This document shows, piece by piece, positions 60,980 through 64,000 of a stretch of 64,000 bases of DNA. The notes below the pieces were generated by a model, which was given only the letters and a program-made list of their open reading frames with translations, had not been told where the DNA came from and searched no databases. This DNA comes from Neelides folsomi. Taxonomy: Eukaryota; Arthropoda; Collembola; Neelipleona; Neelidae. The stretch spans positions 62,001-126,000 of the forward strand of contig JAQGBZ010000170.1 of the NCBI GenBank assembly GCA_034687125.1, in the 5' to 3' direction. The position numbers and the translations under genes are program-made. Each line of letters begins with the position of its first letter. Position 1 is the first letter of the stretch.

Positions 60980-63011
60980 TTACGATTTTGGGTGTTTCTT
61001 ATAAAATCTCGACATTGGATGTTGCGGCGGAAGAAGATGATGAATATTCTCTTGGATTGCTTTAGAAATTAATAAGCTTAAGGCTTCTTTCTCGTCTTCT
61101 TCTCCACTGCTTTTCACTTTTTTACCCTTAGGAACGCCGTCTACGGGAATTGGGGAAGATTTTCTCTTCGGGTTTTCTTCTTCTGTCTTTTGATCCGCTT
61201 CATCATTTTCAGGACTTTCGTCTTCGACCAAATCGACGATTTCACATTCTTCACTTTCGGCATTACCATTTTTTTCAAATTCGGTTTTTTCAAATTCGGT
61301 TTTTTCAAATTCGGTTGAAACTTGAGTTAAAACTTGAGATGAAACTTCGGTTGAAACTTCCGTTGAAACTTGAGTTGTAACAGTCTTCTTATTTATGGTT
61401 GATTTATTAAACAGAGGATTTGGGTAAATGGTTTTCAAATTCTGTTTAACTTTTATATCTTTAAACCGAGGATTTTTATAAAATGGATTCGCAATCGCTT
61501 CATTTTCATCCAGATTGAAAGGATTCAAATCATCGTCTTTCATTTCTCCTTTATTCCATTTAAGCTCTGCTTTCTCTGTCGTTCTTTTTTGTACAATTTG
61601 CAATGACAAGTTTCCTCTTTCATTGTAAATTAATTTCGGAGTTTTGGGTTGAGTTTTAGGACAACTGAGCGTATTGTAAATATTTCGTTCTGGATTGGCC
61701 CTACGTGCATAAAGCTTTGATTTGTCCAGGATGTAACGTTCGCTTTGGTTTCTTTCATTTCTTTCATTAGGAGGATTCATTGGATTTGAATTAAAATTTG
61801 GATAGGAATTCCTATTTAGGCGTGGATCATAGGGAAGGTTGTTTTGATATTGAGAGGGATTAGAGTTTTGAAAATTGGAATAAGAAGGATGATATTGAAG
61901 TGTATTGCCAATTAATGAAGAATATTGATTTGGGTTTGGAAATGGATTTTGGTTAGAACTTGATGGATTTTGATTTTGCGAAATGTAGTAAGACGAAAAA
62001 GACTGAGACTGAGATTGAATTGGATTTCGATCAATTTTCACAAATTTTGCTAACCATTTGAATGGTTTGCCTTTACAGAGTTCTGCTTCGTAGTAAACTC
62101 TGTCTCCTTTTACAGGAAGGGCTCCATCAACAGAACTAACAAGAAAATCAAAATAATTTTAAAAAATAATGAAAATCAATAAATTATTAAAGTTCTGTTA
62201 ATAATTGATTAAAGTACAGTGTTTAAATCTATTTAAATTAGCAATTAGTTAATTAGTAATAATTAGAAATAATTTCATAATTTTCATACCTCACTTGGAA
62301 GAAAACTTCATTGTCAGCCATTCCAAAAAATTTATCAATTTGAGTGACATTTCCGAAATGTTTTCTAATTACTGGCGTATCACCAACACCTGGAATTATT
62401 ATTTCACTTCTCTCATAGTCATTTCTCTCTGTAATAATCCCTTGTTGAAATTGGGCTGATTGTGAAGGAACGTCATTTTGGATGAGATTCATTTGAGATG
62501 AATTTTGAAAAGAATTTTCATGGCTTTCATGTCTTGTAGTTTCATTTCCTGAATTGGTTTTATTTTCCCAATTTGATTTTTCATTTTGGTCTTTTTCCGT
62601 TTTCTCAGGAATTTCATATTTAGCTTTTAAAGATGTTTCGGGTTGAGTTTGGTCTTTACTGTCTTTGCTTTTCCAAAGAGTTCGAGTTCTCCCGTCGAAA
62701 AAAGGTTTTTGTAATGTGGTCGAATGATGAGTTGAAGCGATGACATTCTCAACTTCTGGTTTAATTATTGGAGTTGGAGTTAACGTTGGGGGTTGAAAAA
62801 AAGGTCGACCGGGTTGAACTTCCCAATCGATTCCTCTCGATTGTTCTATCTCCGACTTTCGCCTTCTGTCTGTAAAGTTAAAGATATAATTAAAGCTAGA
62901 ATATTAGTAAACTTTTAACAAAGATAAATTAATTACATTAATTAGGTAATTACATTACATTAATTAGGTAATATTTGGATTCTTACAGAACAAATTTCCT
63001 TTTGAATTCAT
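60980..63011 (-). CDS. CCAR/DBC1-type S1-like domain protein
   Basis: Exons 63011-62987, 62869-62290 and 62135-60980 join in phase to give 586 residues. Residues about 170-240 match the S1-like (cold-shock-like) RNA-binding domain that opens the CCAR1/CCAR2 (DBC1) family: GNVTQIDKFFGMADNEVFFQ, then an intron, then VKGDRVYYEAEL and PFKWLAKFV. The rest is low-complexity: a Pro/Thr/Asn-rich N-terminus, an Asn/Gln/Pro-rich middle (SQNQNPSSSNQNPFPNP), 15-bp-unit repeats (TEFEK x3; STEV/SQV units), a basic KGKKVK cluster and an Ile/Leu/His-rich end. CCAR proteins are usually about 900-1200 residues with SAP and EF-hand parts, which are absent here, so this is a diverged short homologue or paralogue. 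A nuclear RNA-related role is inference from the domain only. Confidence 0.75.
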
Positions 63012-63100
63012 TTGGTAATTTCCCTTTCTCCGGTCGAATGTCTAATGTCAGTTCTTAAAACTGAGTCAATTTATTAAATGGAGATTGTTGAGTCTACATT

Positions 63101-63232
63101 TTACAAACTAGGAAGAATGTAGTCGTAATCAACTTCAGTTGTTTGATGGATCGCCTGCCAAACAATAATAACGAAAATTGTAACATAAAACATAGTGAAA
63201 AAAATGATAAAAGTGTAAAATAAACGCTTCAT
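63101..63232 (-). CDS. Possible small ORF encoding a one-helix membrane peptide
   Basis: ATG at 63232 opens a 43-codon frame, about 90 bp upstream of the start of the S1-like-domain gene on the same strand. The product starts MKRLFYTFIIFFTMFYVT, continues as a hydrophobic helix to about residue 25, and ends in an acidic, Tyr-containing tail (TTEVDYDYILPSL). The charge pattern (basic before, acidic after the helix) is what a real membrane peptide would show. It could be an upstream ORF of the downstream gene, an independent small gene, or chance in AT-rich DNA. I recognise no family. Confidence 0.3.
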   Translation of the reverse strand: MKRLFYTFIIFFTMFYVTIFVIIVWQAIHQTTEVDYDYILPSL

Positions 63233-63649
63233 AATAAATAAGGTCTTACAGAATGGTAAAAATAATTTAAAATAAACAACCAAGGATGAACATATAATTG
63301 TGACGTAATGAGTAATCTTTAAAAATTATTAAGAATGGTTAAATTCCAGCTTTAATAGCTTAAAGTCAATTATTTCTTATTAGAATTTGACATTTTGACA
63401 CGAAAAACTTGTAAAATAAAACAATAAAAGTAAAAGTTATTTATACATATTCGCGCATATTTGATATGATGATCTATGAAATGGTTTTCCTCAAAGTCTC
63501 ATTTCGTCCACGGGATTTTAAATGAACACAAATTACAATTAAAAGAACTTTTATTTAAATATTTTACTTTAGCAAAGTACATTACATAACTTAAATATAA
63601 TAAATAGATAACTCCAATATAGTGTGTAATCAAATATACCTATAGTATG
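63233..63649. other. AT-rich region, nothing distinctive
   Basis: Upstream of the S1-like-domain gene and its possible upstream ORF. It may hold their promoter. No other coding sequence is supported. Confidence 0.5.
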
Positions 63650-63728
63650 TACAGGGTGGGCCATAAGTATCTTTCCTTTTTAGATAAACAATTGTATAAA
63701 AAAGAAAGTGCTTATGGCCCACCCTGTA
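63650..63728. mobile_element. Small palindromic MITE, family A, copy 3
   Basis: A 79-bp copy, the best preserved of the three: tacagggtgggccataag at the left and cttatggcccaccctgta at the right are exact reverse complements. The centre is the family's ttttagataaacaattgtataaaaaag. TA borders fit Tc1/mariner-type target choice. Confidence 0.78.
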
Positions 63729-63881
63729 TACAGGTCGGTATATAAATACAACTACCCGTATGTGCATATACATATTTATCTATACAACGTTTATTAAAAA
63801 ATTTATGTTGCAATTTTGGTAATTCGAAAAAGTTGTAAGAAATGTACCATTAAAAAATCATTTCTTTTACTTGTACCAACT

Positions 63882-63930
63882 CTCTATCATCAAGCTCTGT
63901 TGTACAACGATGGTACAACAGAGAATTGAT
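63882..63930. repeat. Short imperfect hairpin near the window end
   Basis: tcatcaagctctgttgtac and gtacaacagagaattgatga pair over about 19 bp around a 7-base loop. It is too short and isolated to call a microRNA precursor. Confidence 0.35.
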
Positions 63931-64000
63931 GAAATAAAATCATTAGAACAATAAACTCTTTTCTACATTGATACAATTGATTAATTTTCTTAATTATCAA

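Overview
This is a strongly AT-rich eukaryotic nuclear window carrying about ten intron-containing protein genes, with GT-AG introns mostly of 70-600 bp plus a few kilobase-scale ones. Gene content points to an arthropod: a lolal (batman) BTB-only protein, a Fusilli/ESRP splicing factor, a Calx-type Na+/Ca2+ exchanger and an AMPA-like glutamate receptor. The very low GC and gene style would fit a copepod or similar pancrustacean, but I cannot fix the species. There are no bacterial features, CRISPR arrays or rRNAs.

Layout. fusilli (minus, 2743-25211, possibly starting at 28390) fills the first 25-28 kb, and its long introns hold several short inverted-repeat elements. Then come MRGBP (plus, 29277-30230), the Arf GAP SMAP (minus, 31266-33003), lolal (plus, 34057-34761), HADHB thiolase (minus, 35482-38163), Sec15/EXOC6 in one coding exon (plus, 39110-41554), the exchanger Calx (minus, 42385-47208), a CEP89-like coiled-coil gene (plus, 50626-53745), an AMPA-type receptor gene (plus, 54510-60514) and a CCAR/DBC1-type S1-like-domain gene (minus, 60980-63011) with a possible 43-codon upstream ORF. 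From fusilli to the CEP89-like gene the strands alternate strictly, giving four head-to-head pairs. These are housekeeping and neuronal genes with no shared pathway.

Main discovery. The receptor gene has two consecutive, intact alternative exons (57814-58130 and 58772-59121) encoding the end of ligand-binding lobe S1, membrane segment M1 and the pore loop. Both start in phase 0 and end in phase 2, so including both or neither gives a premature stop: they are mutually exclusive by reading frame. One carries Gln (CAG) at the Q/R site of the pore, the other a genomically encoded Arg (CGT). In vertebrate GluA2 the same Q-to-R change is made by RNA editing. The intron between the exons holds a 55-bp-arm, near-perfect inverted repeat that could fold in the pre-mRNA.

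Other points of note are two alternative C-termini for Fusilli set by internal donors in one exon, a GC-AG intron in Calx, a MITE about 45 bp from a Calx 3' splice site, an intronless Sec15 with a KSP-repeat insertion, and at least four families of short inverted-repeat elements. All exon models below come from reading splice motifs, phase and protein similarity by eye; no search was run.
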